Positions 13,451 through 22,200 of a stretch of 24,116 nucleotides of DNA are shown one piece after another. Numbering within the stretch: position 1 is the stretch's first letter; every line of letters starts with the position of its first letter. This stretch comes from Acidimicrobiales bacterium (GTDB lineage Bacteria; Actinomycetota; Acidimicrobiia; Acidimicrobiales; Palsa-688). The DNA lies in NCBI GenBank assembly GCA_019241495.1, contig JAFAWZ010000148.1, positions 1 to 24,116 on the forward strand. The letters run 5' to 3'. The position numbers and the translations under genes are program-made. Below the pieces are notes generated by a model, which was not told where the DNA came from, searched no databases, and saw only the letters and a program-made list of their open reading frames with translations.

Positions 13451-15078
13451 CAGGCTGGAATTTCGCCGACGTATGGGCCGCGGTGGCCGAGGTCTTCCCC
13501 GACCGTCCTGCTCTGGCGCAGGGCGGACGCCGGGTCGGCTGGGCCGCCTTCGACGACCGGGCGACATCGCTCGCGGCGGGGCTCGTGGCCCACGGGCTCG
13601 GGCGCCAGGCCAAGGTCGCCCAGTATTTGTACAACTGCCCCGAGTACCTCGAGTCGGTGAACGCCGCCTTCAAGTGCGCCATGGTGCCCGTGAACACCAA
13701 CTACCGGTACACGGAGAACGAGCTGGTCTACTTGTGGGACAACGCCGATGCAGAGGCGGTCGTCTTCCACGGCACGTTCGTCGAACGCATCGAGAGCATC
13801 CGGTCGCAGCTGCCCAAAGTGAAGCTGTGGTGCTGGGTCGACGACGGCACCAGCGGCTGCCCGGGATGGGCCGTCGGCTACGAGGAGATGGCGGCAGCCG
13901 GCGAAGCGTTGACGACGAGGTGGACCCGCAGCGGCGACGACCTCCTCTTCATCTACACCGGGGGCACGACCGGGATGCCCAAGGGCGTCATGTGGCGCCA
14001 GGACGACCTGTTCGCCACCCTCAACCGCACGGCAGAAGTCCGTTACACCACCGAAGCCGACGGTTCCGATCCAGCGATGTTGAGAGCCACCTTGCGCAAG
14101 CCGCGCAAGTACCTCCCCGGCCGGCTCCTCCCTGGCCCGCCCCTGATGCACGGCACCGGCCTGTTCACCGCCATGTCGGTCCTCGCGAGCGGCGGCTCGG
14201 TGGTCATGCCACGGTCCCGTCACCTCGACGCCGAGGAGATGCTCGACCTGATCCAGGCGGAGCACATCACCCAGATGTCCATCGTCGGCGACGCGTTCGC
14301 CAAGCCGATCCTGGCTGCCCTCGACGCTCAGCCGGCGCGCTGGGACATCTCGTCGCTTTGGCTGATCATGAGCTCGGGCGTGATGTGGTCGGCGGAAGTG
14401 AAGAGCGGGCTGTTGAAGCACAACCCGAACCTGACCCTGGTGGACACGCTCGGCTCTTCCGAAGCGCTCGGCATGGCCACCTCGACGTCCAGGGTGGGCC
14501 GGGCCATCGAGACGGCCGGCTTCGAGCTCGGGGCCGACACCAAGGTGATCACCGAAGCGGGAGACGAGGTCCGTCCCGGTTCGGGCGAGACGGGCCGTCT
14601 GGCCGTTCGCGGCCGTGGTCCGATTGGCTACTACAAAGATCCTGACAAGTCGGCTGCCACATTCTTGATGCTGAATGGCGAGCGATGGTCTGTGCCAGGT
14701 GATTTCGCCACGGTTCGCGCCGACGGCTCGGTGCAGCTGCTCGGTCGGGGCTCGGTCTGCATCAATACTGGCGGCGAGAAGGTGTACCCGGAGGAGGTCG
14801 AAGAGGCGCTGAAGCTGCACCCTGAGGTGGCCGACGCCGTGGTGGTCGGCGTGCCCGACGAGCGCTTCGGCGAGACGGTCACCGCCTTGGTCCAGCCGGC
14901 CCGGCCCGAGGCACCCGACGCCGAGGAGCTCATCGCTTGGGTCAAGGCCCGGCTGGCTGGCTACAAGGCGCCCCGCCACGTGGTGGTCGTCGAGACCATC
15001 GGCCGCTCACCCGCCGGGAAGGTCGACTACCGCCGCCTCCGGGAGCACGCGACCGGGGTGGTCAAGTCTCGGGGATGA
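13447..15078 (+). CDS. Acyl-CoA ligase, FadD19-like AMP-binding family
   Basis: A 543-residue ANL-superfamily adenylating enzyme that activates a carboxylic acid to its CoA thioester through an acyl-AMP. Motifs are the P-loop YTGGTTGMPKGVMW (170-183), SSEALGMATS, GYYKDPDKSAATF, the hinge region GDFATVRADGSVQLLGRGS, NTGGEKVYPEEVEEALKLHP and the catalytic lysine in SPAGKVDYR (Lys525). The sequence is closest in feel to actinobacterial FadD19-type ligases, which act on steroid side-chain or long-chain acids, but the substrate cannot be assigned. The ATG at 13447 overlaps the MBL hydrolase stop, indicating a coupled pair. The 3' end overlaps the convergent lipoprotein gene by 17 bp. A role in charging acyl chains for the nearby oxoamine synthase is possible but unsupported. 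Confidence 0.92.
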   Translation: MTGWNFADVWAAVAEVFPDRPALAQGGRRVGWAAFDDRATSLAAGLVAHGLGRQAKVAQYLYNCPEYLESVNAAFKCAMVPVNTNYRYTENELVYLWDNADAEAVVFHGTFVERIESIRSQLPKVKLWCWVDDGTSGCPGWAVGYEEMAAAGEALTTRWTRSGDDLLFIYTGGTTGMPKGVMWRQDDLFATLNRTAEVRYTTEADGSDPAMLRATLRKPRKYLPGRLLPGPPLMHGTGLFTAMSVLASGGSVVMPRSRHLDAEEMLDLIQAEHITQMSIVGDAFAKPILAALDAQPARWDISSLWLIMSSGVMWSAEVKSGLLKHNPNLTLVDTLGSSEALGMATSTSRVGRAIETAGFELGADTKVITEAGDEVRPGSGETGRLAVRGRGPIGYYKDPDKSAATFLMLNGERWSVPGDFATVRADGSVQLLGRGSVCINTGGEKVYPEEVEEALKLHPEVADAVVVGVPDERFGETVTALVQPARPEAPDAEELIAWVKARLAGYKAPRHVVVVETIGRSPAGKVDYRRLREHATGVVKSRG

Positions 15079-15529
15079 CCGCCGAGACGTACCAGCCTGA
15101 CGCCCCGTCGACGACGGTGATCTCGTAGATGCCGTCTGTGCTGGTGTTGCGGTAGGTGCACGAGCCGGGGTTGGCGGTCGGGTCGGTGCAGCCCCGAGCC
15201 TGCAGGGCGCCGGCCGGGTACGGCGTAGAGAACAACGTGGCAACCGCTAGGGGGCTGGCGACCGACGCGGCCTCGGCCTGGTTCCCGCCGGCCCACGCCG
15301 CCACGAGCCGGGCGGCGGCTCTGTCCGGCGACGATTGCGGATCGGCCGGCGCGAACACGGTGGTAGAGGAAGCAGTGGTAGAGGAAGCGGTGGTAGAGGA
15401 AGCGGTGGTGGTGGGGGAAACGGTGCGGGGGGAAGCAGTCGTGGGGCCCCGGCCCGAGCCGCACGCGGCCAGAACCGTCGCACTCAGAACCGTCGCACTC
15501 AGAACCGTCCGCCCAGTCCGCCGCCCCAT
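15062..15529 (-). CDS. Small putative lipoprotein with Thr/Ser-rich linker
   Basis: A 155-residue exported protein. It has a basic N-terminus (MGRRTGRT), a hydrophobic stretch and a lipobox LAAC with Cys23 as the probable lipidated residue. Residues about 29-58 are a Thr/Ser-rich, low-complexity linker containing three TTASS-like units. The globular part (about 65-155) starts DRAAARLVAAWAGGNQAEAA and carries two cysteines (in GCTDP and SCTY) that could form a disulfide. That layout resembles small NTF2-like actinobacterial lipoproteins, but I do not recognise a defined family. Two separate 15-bp tandem repeats shape its signal peptide and linker. Its 3' end overlaps the convergent acyl-CoA ligase gene. 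Upstream AAGAAT, 6 nt from the ATG, is a one-mismatch -10 candidate. Confidence 0.8.
   Translation of the reverse strand: MGRRTGRTVLSATVLSATVLAACGSGRGPTTASPRTVSPTTTASSTTASSTTASSTTVFAPADPQSSPDRAAARLVAAWAGGNQAEAASVASPLAVATLFSTPYPAGALQARGCTDPTANPGSCTYRNTSTDGIYEITVVDGASGWYVSAVIPET
15360..15404 (-). repeat. Three 15-bp tandem repeats encoding the Thr/Ser linker
   Basis: Three consecutive copies of GTGGTAGAGGAAGCG (plus-strand sense, first copy with A as last base) lie at 15360-15374, 15375-15389 and 15390-15404. They are in frame with the lipoprotein gene and encode the repeated TTASS-type linker, so copy number could change without a frameshift. Confidence 0.85.
15471..15509 (-). repeat. 15-bp tandem repeat (2.6 copies) in the lipoprotein signal peptide
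   Basis: AGAACCGTCGCACTC occurs at 15471-15485 and 15486-15500, with a partial third copy to 15509. It encodes the TVLSATVLSATVL stretch that forms the hydrophobic core of the signal peptide, so copy-number change would alter core length by five residues per unit. Confidence 0.8.
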
Positions 15530-15548
15530 GAGCCAATTCTTACCTCGA

Positions 15549-15554
15549 TAGCTT
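15549..15554 (+). promoter_or_regulatory. Putative -10 element of the small membrane protein gene (TAGCTT)
   Basis: TAGCTT lies 8 nt upstream of the GTG at 15563, which helps place that start. It sits in the 33-bp gap between two divergent genes. Confidence 0.4.
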
Positions 15555-15562
15555 CAGAGGCC

Positions 15563-16015
15563 GTGGTTCACCCCGCCGGCCATCCGGCGCTCTACGACGG
15601 GCTGGTCGCCGTACACGTCGTGTGTGCGGTGGTCGGGTTCGGGGCCGTGGCGGTGAGCGGGGCGTACGGCGCGCTGGCCCGGCGGCTCCCTGCCAGCGAG
15701 GAGGTCCGCCGCTACTTCAGGGCCCGGGGGTGGGCCGAGTACCTCGTGGTCGCCACTCCCGTACCGGGCGTGGCCGCCATGGCTGTCCGCCCCGGCGGTA
15801 GCGACTTCGGGGAGCTGTGGGTCATAGCCGGGGCGGTCATCTGGGTAACCGCGTCCACGTTGCTGCTCAGGGCGGTCCGCCCCGCCGAAGCGGTCATCCG
15901 CGCCGGGGAGCACCCCGCCTCGGCTCTGGGCGGCCGCCGGCTCATGTGGGCCGCTGCGGTCTCCGACGTACTGTTCGTCATCGCCCTTTTCCTGATGGTG
16001 ACCCAACCAACCTGA
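15563..16015 (+). CDS. Small integral membrane protein, four predicted helices
   Basis: A 150-residue hydrophobic protein with four likely membrane segments: LVAVHVVCAVVGFGAVAVSG near the N-terminus, a second around YLVVATPVPGVAAMAV, a third around LWVIAGAVIWVTASTLLL and a fourth around VSDVLFVIALFLMV at the C-terminus. A His in the first helix and the overall layout recall DUF2269-like proteins, but I cannot confirm the family, and no function is assigned. The frame is open upstream through the lipoprotein gene, where it is Arg/Gly-rich and clearly non-coding. GTG 15563, preceded by TAGCTT at 8 nt, gives a protein that begins just before the first helix. It ends 21 bp before the E1 gene, which appears to have its own promoter. 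Confidence 0.75.
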   Translation: MVHPAGHPALYDGLVAVHVVCAVVGFGAVAVSGAYGALARRLPASEEVRRYFRARGWAEYLVVATPVPGVAAMAVRPGGSDFGELWVIAGAVIWVTASTLLLRAVRPAEAVIRAGEHPASALGGRRLMWAAAVSDVLFVIALFLMVTQPT

Positions 16016-16024
16016 AGCCGGTCG

Positions 16025-16030
16025 TAGGCT
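16025..16030 (+). promoter_or_regulatory. Putative -10 element of the E1-mscR-icmF operon (TAGGCT)
   Basis: TAGGCT is followed by GCAAAC (6 nt) and the ATG at 16037, with no Shine-Dalgarno sequence. This is the textbook arrangement of an actinobacterial leaderless promoter. No clear -35 is seen. Confidence 0.55.
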
Positions 16031-16036
16031 GCAAAC

Positions 16037-18181
16037 ATGGCTGCTGTCATCCCGACCGCCTCTCCGAGGACACCCACGGGGCCCGGCGCGGACCAGGGAC
16101 AGAGCAGGCCGCCTACCTTCCGGGGGATCCCCGCCGCGGAGATACGGGAGGACTTCCGCCTGGCGTGGATCTCCCGCTACCTCGACGATCGGGAGATCGC
16201 CCTCCAGAAGCAGAGCCGGGTGTTCTTCCAGATCTCCGGGGCCGGCCACGAGGCCCTCCTTCTCGGGCTCGGGCGGTACCTCCGGCCCGGTTACGACTGG
16301 TTCTTCCCTTACTACCGGGACCGCGCCCTGATGTTGTCACTAGGTGTGTCTCCGGAGGAGATCCTCTACGAAGCGGTGGGCTCGGTCCTCGACCCCTCCT
16401 CAGGCGGTCGCCAGATGCCCTGCCACTGGGGCTACCGGCCCTTCAACGTCGTGACCCAGTCGTCGGCCACCGGGAGCCAGTGCCTACCGGCCGTGGGCTG
16501 CGCCGAGGCCGGTCGTTACATCGTCCGCCGCCAGCTACCGGGCTGCACCGCCCAGGGCGACGAGCTAACCTACGTCTCGCTCGGCGAGGGAGCGACGTCG
16601 GAGGGGGAGTTCTGGGAGAGCCTCAACTCGGCTTGCACCCTGCATCTTCCCGTCCTGTTCGTGGTGGCGGACAACGGTTACGCCATCTCAGTACCCTCGG
16701 CCGACCAGTCACCGGCCCCGATCTCGGAGATGGTCAGGGGCTTTCGCGGCCTGCACGTGCACGTCGTCGACGGTCGCGACTATTTCGAGGTGCGCCGCCG
16801 GGCCGCCGACATAGTGGCCGAGGTGCGCGCCGGCGTTGGCCCTGCCCTGATCCACGCCAAGGTGACCCGCCCCTACTCGCACTCCTCGGCCGACACCCAG
16901 AGCAAGTACCGCTCCCCGGAGGAGCTGGCCGACGAGGCGGCCCACGATCCTCTGGTGGTCATGGAGCAAGCCCTCACCCGAGGCGGGGTCATGCGCGCCG
17001 AGGAGGTGCAGGCGCTCAAGGAGGAGGCCCGGCGGATCGTGTCGGAGGCATCGAAGGTTGCCCTGGCCGCGCCCCGACCCGAGCCGGCGTCGGTGACCCG
17101 TCACGTGCTGGCCCTGCCCGAGGTGGCCGCCGAGGCCGAAGCTGCCGACGACGAGAGTGGCGAGATGGTGGCCCTCGGCGAGGCGATCCGCCGCACGCTG
17201 CACGAGCAGATGGCCGAGGACGAGCGGATCCGGGTCTTCGGCGAGGACGTCGCCGACGCCCGCGAAGCCGTGCTGGCCAACGTCGAAGGCAAGGGTGGGG
17301 TGTTCGGCACTACCTTCGGCCTGCAGCGGGACTTCGGCATCGCCCGCTGCTACAACACCCCCCTGGCGGAAGCCAACATCGTGGGCCGGGCGGTGGGTCA
17401 GGCGCTTCGGGGCCTGAGACCGGTGCCCGAGGTGCAGTTCTTCGATTACATCTGGACCGCCATGCAGCAGATAAAGACCGAAGCGGCGACCATCCGCTGG
17501 CGCTCGAACGGCGCGTTCAGCTGCCCCATAGTGCTGAGGGTGCCCATCGGCGGATACCTGTCGGGCGGGGCGATCTGGCACTCGCAGTCGGGGGAGTCCA
17601 TCTTCGCCCGCATCCCCGGCCTGATCGTGGTCATGCCGTCACGGGCAGCCGACGCGGTCGGGCTTTTGCGCACCGCGCTGTCCGGCGACGACCCGGTGAT
17701 GTTCCTCGAGCACAAGCACCTGCTCCGCCAGCCCTACACCCGCACGCCCTACCCCTCCCGAGCGTTCCAGGTGCCGTTTGGAAAAGGTCGAATCGTTACC
17801 GACGGCGACCAGCTGACCATTGTCACCTGGGGTGCCACAGTCGAGAAGTCCCGCCAGGCGGCTGCCTCGCTGGCCGAGGACGGCTTCTCGGTGCAAGTCA
17901 TCGACCTGCGATCCATCGCCCCGTGGGACAAGGAGCTGGTGGGCGAGGAGGTGGCCCGTACCAGCCGGCTGCTGGTGGTGCACGAGGACAACCTGACCGG
18001 TGGGTTCGGGGCCGAGGTGGCGGCCTGGGCCGGGGAGCGGTGTTTCACCGACCTGGACGCGCCAGTGGGACGGGTGGGCGCGGCGGACACCCACGTCGCC
18101 TACGAGCCGGGCCTCGAGAGGGCGATCCTCCCGCAGGTGGAGGACATCACGGCCGCCGCCCGGCGGGTGCTCGAGTTCTGA
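16037..18181 (+). CDS. Fused alpha/beta E1 component of a branched-chain-type 2-oxoacid dehydrogenase
   Basis: A 714-residue thiamine diphosphate enzyme carrying both E1 halves in one chain. Residues about 28-360 are the alpha part, with QISGAGHEALLLGLG, FPYYRDRALMLSLG, the ThDP/Mg motif GEGATSEGEFWESLN starting at 183 and ending near VVADN, and HAKVTRPYSHSSADTQSKYR. Residues about 380-714 are the beta part, with MVALGEAIRRTLHEQM, VFGEDVADAREAV, GVFGTTFGLQRDFG, NTPLAEANIVGRAVG, EVQFFDYIW and VVHEDNLTGGFGAEVAAW. The enzyme decarboxylates a 2-oxo acid and passes the acyl group to a lipoyl E2. Likely substrates are branched-chain keto acids, which fits icmF downstream. No E2 or E3 gene is in the window. 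The gene ends 3 bp before mscR. Fused E1 chains of this kind are known in other phyla. Confidence 0.92.
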   Translation: MAAVIPTASPRTPTGPGADQGQSRPPTFRGIPAAEIREDFRLAWISRYLDDREIALQKQSRVFFQISGAGHEALLLGLGRYLRPGYDWFFPYYRDRALMLSLGVSPEEILYEAVGSVLDPSSGGRQMPCHWGYRPFNVVTQSSATGSQCLPAVGCAEAGRYIVRRQLPGCTAQGDELTYVSLGEGATSEGEFWESLNSACTLHLPVLFVVADNGYAISVPSADQSPAPISEMVRGFRGLHVHVVDGRDYFEVRRRAADIVAEVRAGVGPALIHAKVTRPYSHSSADTQSKYRSPEELADEAAHDPLVVMEQALTRGGVMRAEEVQALKEEARRIVSEASKVALAAPRPEPASVTRHVLALPEVAAEAEAADDESGEMVALGEAIRRTLHEQMAEDERIRVFGEDVADAREAVLANVEGKGGVFGTTFGLQRDFGIARCYNTPLAEANIVGRAVGQALRGLRPVPEVQFFDYIWTAMQQIKTEAATIRWRSNGAFSCPIVLRVPIGGYLSGGAIWHSQSGESIFARIPGLIVVMPSRAADAVGLLRTALSGDDPVMFLEHKHLLRQPYTRTPYPSRAFQVPFGKGRIVTDGDQLTIVTWGATVEKSRQAAASLAEDGFSVQVIDLRSIAPWDKELVGEEVARTSRLLVVHEDNLTGGFGAEVAAWAGERCFTDLDAPVGRVGAADTHVAYEPGLERAILPQVEDITAAARRVLEF

Positions 18182-18184
18182 GCG

Positions 18185-19279
18185 ATGGTGCACGAGGTTC
18201 GCGGCATAGTCGCTTTGGACAAAGGGTCGGCCGTGCGGCTCGAGACCATCCTCGTGCCAGACCCCGGTCCCGGTGAAGCCCTGGTATCGGTCGCGGCGTG
18301 CGGGGTTTGCCATACCGATTTGCACTACCGCGAGGGAGCCATCAACGACGACTTTCCGTTCCTCCTCGGCCACGAAGCGGCCGGCACCGTGGAGGCAGTG
18401 GGCGAAGGGGTGACAAACGTGGCCCCCGGCGACTACGTCGTGCTCGCCTGGAGGGCCCCCTGCGGCCGGTGCCGGTCCTGCCGGCGGGGCCGCCCCTGGT
18501 ACTGCTTCGACAGCGCCAACGCGGCCCAGCCCATGACCCTCGGCGACGGGCGGAAGCTGTCTCCCGCGCTCGGGATCGGCGCCTTCGTGGAGAAGACGCT
18601 GGTGGCGGCGGGCCAGGCGGTCAAGGTGAACCCGGCGGCCCGGCCCCAGGCGGCCGGCCTCATCGGCTGCGGGATCATGGCCGGCTTCGGCGCGGCGGTC
18701 AACACCGGCGGGGTCAGCCGGGGAGACACCGTCGCGGTGATCGGCTGCGGGGGCGTGGGCAACGCCGCCATCGCGGCCTCGGCCATCGTCGGCGCACGGA
18801 CCATCGTCGCGGTCGACGTGGACTCCCGCAAGCTCGAGTGGGCCCGTCGCTTCGGGGCGACCCACACCGTCGATGCCACCGCCACCGATCCGGTGGCCGC
18901 CATCAAGGAGCTGACCGGCGGCTTTGGGGCGGACGTGGTCATCGAGGCGGTGGGCCGGCCCGAGACCTACCGGCAGGCCTTCTACGCCCGGGACCTGGCC
19001 GGCATCGTGGTGCAGGTCGGGGTACCCGATCCGTCCATGACCATAGACCTGCCCATGATCGAGCTGTTCGGGATGGGCGGTGCACTGAAGTCCTCGTGGT
19101 ACGGCGACTGCCTGCCGACGCGTGACTTCCCCGTGCTCATCGACTTGTACCTCTCGGGGCGCCTGGACCTCGACGGCTTCGTCACCGAGACCATCCCGCC
19201 CGACGGCGTGGAGGAGGCGTTCGCCCGCATGCAGCGGGGCGAGGTGCTGCGCTCCGTCGTGGAATTCCCCGGGAGGTGA
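18185..19279 (+). CDS. mscR: S-(hydroxymethyl)mycothiol dehydrogenase / zinc alcohol dehydrogenase
   Basis: A 364-residue zinc-dependent medium-chain dehydrogenase closely resembling mycobacterial MscR, the NAD- and mycothiol-dependent formaldehyde dehydrogenase that also reduces S-nitrosomycothiol. Visible features are the catalytic zinc ligands CGVCHTD (Cys42) and GHEAAG (His63), structural-zinc cysteines at 93, 96, 99 and 107, the Rossmann motif GCGGVGNAAI with a following Asp pair (VDVD) that favours NAD, and the family-typical blocks MAGFGAAVNTGGVSRGDTVA and GGALKSSWYGDCLPTRDFP. It lies 3 bp after the E1 gene, and its stop overlaps the icmF start (GTGA). Within a branched-chain acid operon it may oxidise a mycothiol-bound aldehyde other than formaldehyde, but that is inference. 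Its presence implies a mycothiol-making host. Confidence 0.9.
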   Translation: MVHEVRGIVALDKGSAVRLETILVPDPGPGEALVSVAACGVCHTDLHYREGAINDDFPFLLGHEAAGTVEAVGEGVTNVAPGDYVVLAWRAPCGRCRSCRRGRPWYCFDSANAAQPMTLGDGRKLSPALGIGAFVEKTLVAAGQAVKVNPAARPQAAGLIGCGIMAGFGAAVNTGGVSRGDTVAVIGCGGVGNAAIAASAIVGARTIVAVDVDSRKLEWARRFGATHTVDATATDPVAAIKELTGGFGADVVIEAVGRPETYRQAFYARDLAGIVVQVGVPDPSMTIDLPMIELFGMGGALKSSWYGDCLPTRDFPVLIDLYLSGRLDLDGFVTETIPPDGVEEAFARMQRGEVLRSVVEFPGR

Positions 19280-22200
19280 CCGGCCTCCACCAGCCGAGGC
19301 ATCCGGTCCGGTTCGTTACGGCAGCGAGCCTCTTCGACGGCCACGATGCAGCTATCAACATCATGAGGAGGCTGCTCCAGGCGCAGGGGGCGGAGGTCGT
19401 GCATCTGGGTCACAACCGCTCGGTGGACGAGGTCGTCACCGCGGCGGTGCAGGAGGACGTGCAGGGGGTGGCGGTCAGCTCCTATCAAGGCGGTCACATC
19501 GAGTACTTCGAGTACCTGATCGACCGGTTGCGGGCGTTGGGTCGGCCCGGTATCCGGGTGTACGGGGGTGGCGGCGGGACGATCACCGCGTCGGAGGTGG
19601 AGAGGCTCGAGGCCTATGGGGTGGCCCGTATCTTCAGCCCCCACGACGGCCAGGAGATGGGCTTGGCCGCCATGGTCAACATCCTCGTAGCCGAGTGCGA
19701 CCATCCCCTTCCCGATCTCGACCCGGCCCAGCTCGGTAACCTGGTGGCCGGCGACGAGGGGGCGCTGGCCCGAGCCCTCACAGGGGCGGAAAGCGGCCGG
19801 CTGCCCGACGGCATCCGGACCATCCTGGAGAGCGCCCGGCCATCCGGGCGTTCGGGCACGCGGCCTGCACCGGTGTTGGGGGTGACGGGCACCGGCGGGT
19901 CGGGCAAGTCGTCGCTGACAGATGAGCTGATCGGGCGGTTCCGCCGGGACCACGAGGACAAGCTGCGCATCGCCGTGCTGGCTGTCGACCCGACCCGGCG
20001 CCGAGGCGGGGGAGCGTTGCTCGGCGATCGAATCCGGATGAACTCCATCGACCACCACGGGCGGGTGTTCTTCCGTTCCTTCGCCACTCGTGGCGCAGCA
20101 GGTGGGCTCCCCGAATGTCTAGACGACGCCATTGCCTTGTGCCGGGCGGCCGGGTTCGACTTGGTAATCGTCGAGACGCCAGGGATCGGCCAGGGTGACT
20201 CGGCCGTCGTGGCCCACGTGGACGTTCCCCTCTACGTGATGACACCGGAGTTCGGTGCCGCCTCGCAGCTCGAGAAGATCGACATGCTGGACTTCGCGGC
20301 GGCCGTCGCTATCAATAAGTTCGAACGGCGCGGCGGTGAGGACGCCCTGCGCGAGGTGCGCCGCCAGCTGGCCCGCAGCGGCGAGTTCCCTGGTATGGCC
20401 CTGGAGGAGTTGCCGGTGTTCGCCACGGTGGCGTCCCGTTTCGCCGACGACGGTGTGACCGCCCTCTACCAGTACCTGCGGGACGGGCTTGGTCTGCCGG
20501 CCGGCGTGCTCGAGCCGGTCGCGGGCCGCGTCAGCACCCGGCGTGATCCCATGATCCCGGGCAGCCGGACCCGGTACCTGGCCGAGGTGGCCGAGACGGT
20601 GCGCGCCTACCACACCGAGACCGGCCGGCTGGTCGAGGCCGCCCGCCGCCGCCAGCAGCTCCGCGACGTCGCTCTGCTCCTCGACGCCGAAGAGCTCTCC
20701 AGCGCGGATGTGCGAAAGCTGGCGGCCGGCATCTCCCTCCCTGCCGACGCCGAGCAGCTTCTGGAGCAGTGGCAGCCGGAGCCGGTGGAGGCGCGGATGT
20801 CGTTGTCGGGAACGGCCATCCCGCGCGTCGCCCTGCCGCGCTATGGCGACGAGGGCGAGCTGCTGCGCTTCTTGCGGGAGGAGAACCGGCCCGGCCGCTT
20901 CCCCTATACCGCAGGAGTCTTTCCGCTCAAGCGGGACGGCGAGGACCCGGCGCGCATGTTCGCCGGGGAGGGCGACGCGGCTCGCACCAACCGGCGCTTC
21001 CATCTGCTGGCCGAGGGCCAGCCCGCCACCCGCCTGTCGACCGCGTTCGACTCGGTCACCCTCTACGGCTTCAACCCTGACCGGCGGCCCGACATCTACG
21101 GCAAGGTCGGCAACTCCGGCGTGTCGGTCGCCACGCTCGAGGACATGAAGGTCCTCTACAGCGGCTTCGATCTTTGCGACCCGGCCACGTCGGTGTCGAT
21201 GACCATCAACGGGCCGGCGCCCACCATCTTGGCCATGTTCTTCAACGCGGCCATCGACCAGCACCCCGAGCTGGAGCCGTCCGAGGTGCTGCGCCGGGTG
21301 CGGGGGACGGTCCAGGCCGATATCTTGAAAGAGGACCAGGGGCAGAACACCTGCATCTTCTCCACCGAGTTCTCCCTGCGGGTCATGGCCGACATCCAGG
21401 AGTGGTTCGTCGCCCACTCGGTGGCCAACTTCTACTCGGTGTCCATCTCGGGCTATCACATCGCCGAGGCCGGGGCCAACCCCCTGACCCAGCTGGCGTT
21501 CACGCTGGCCAACGGGTTCACCTACGTGGAGGCCTACCTGGCCCGGGGCATGCACGTCGACGACTTCGCTCCCAGCTTCTCGTTCTTCTTCTCCAACGGG
21601 ATGGACCCCGAGTACACCGTCATCGGCCGGGTGGCCCGCCGCATCTGGGCCGTGGTCATGCGTGACCGCTACGGGGCCAACTCCCGCTCCCAGCGGCTCA
21701 AGTACCACATCCAGACTTCGGGGCGCTCCCTGCACGCCCAGGAGATGGCCTTCAACGACATCCGCACCACCCTGCAGGCCCTCTGCGCCATCTACGACAA
21801 CGCCAGCAGCCTCCACACCAACGCCTTCGACGAGGCGGTCACCACCCCGACCGCGGACTCGGTCCGCCGGGCCCTCGCCATCCAGATGGTCATCAACGAG
21901 GAATGGGGCCTGGCCAAGAACGAGAACCCCCTTCAGGGCAGCTTCATCGTCGATGAGCTCACCGACCTGGTCGAAGAAGCGGTGCTGGCCGAGCTGGAGC
22001 GGCTCAGCGAGCGCGGCGGCGTGCTCGGGGCCATGGAGACCGGCTACCAACGGGGCCGCATCCAAGACGAGTCCATGCTCTACGAAGCCAAGAAGCACGA
22101 CGGCTCCCTGCCCATCGTCGGAGTCAACACGTTCCGCAACCCGGCCGGCGACCGGGTCCCCGAGCACCTGGAGCTGGCCCGCTCGACCGAGGCCGAGAAG

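Noticed and set aside
13447..15078. Assigning the acyl-CoA ligase as a steroid-CoA ligase (FadD19) proper
   Set aside because: The resemblance is to the family only. No other steroid-catabolism gene is in the window, so the substrate is left open.
15335..15562. Upstream extension of the small membrane protein frame
   Set aside because: It is Gly/Arg/Ser repeats generated antisense to the lipoprotein linker. GTG 15563 with an upstream TAGCTT is more plausible.
19200..19276. Cobalamin riboswitch upstream of the B12-dependent icmF
   Set aside because: icmF overlaps mscR by 4 bp, leaving no leader, and the operon start at 16037 appears leaderless, so there is no room for a riboswitch.
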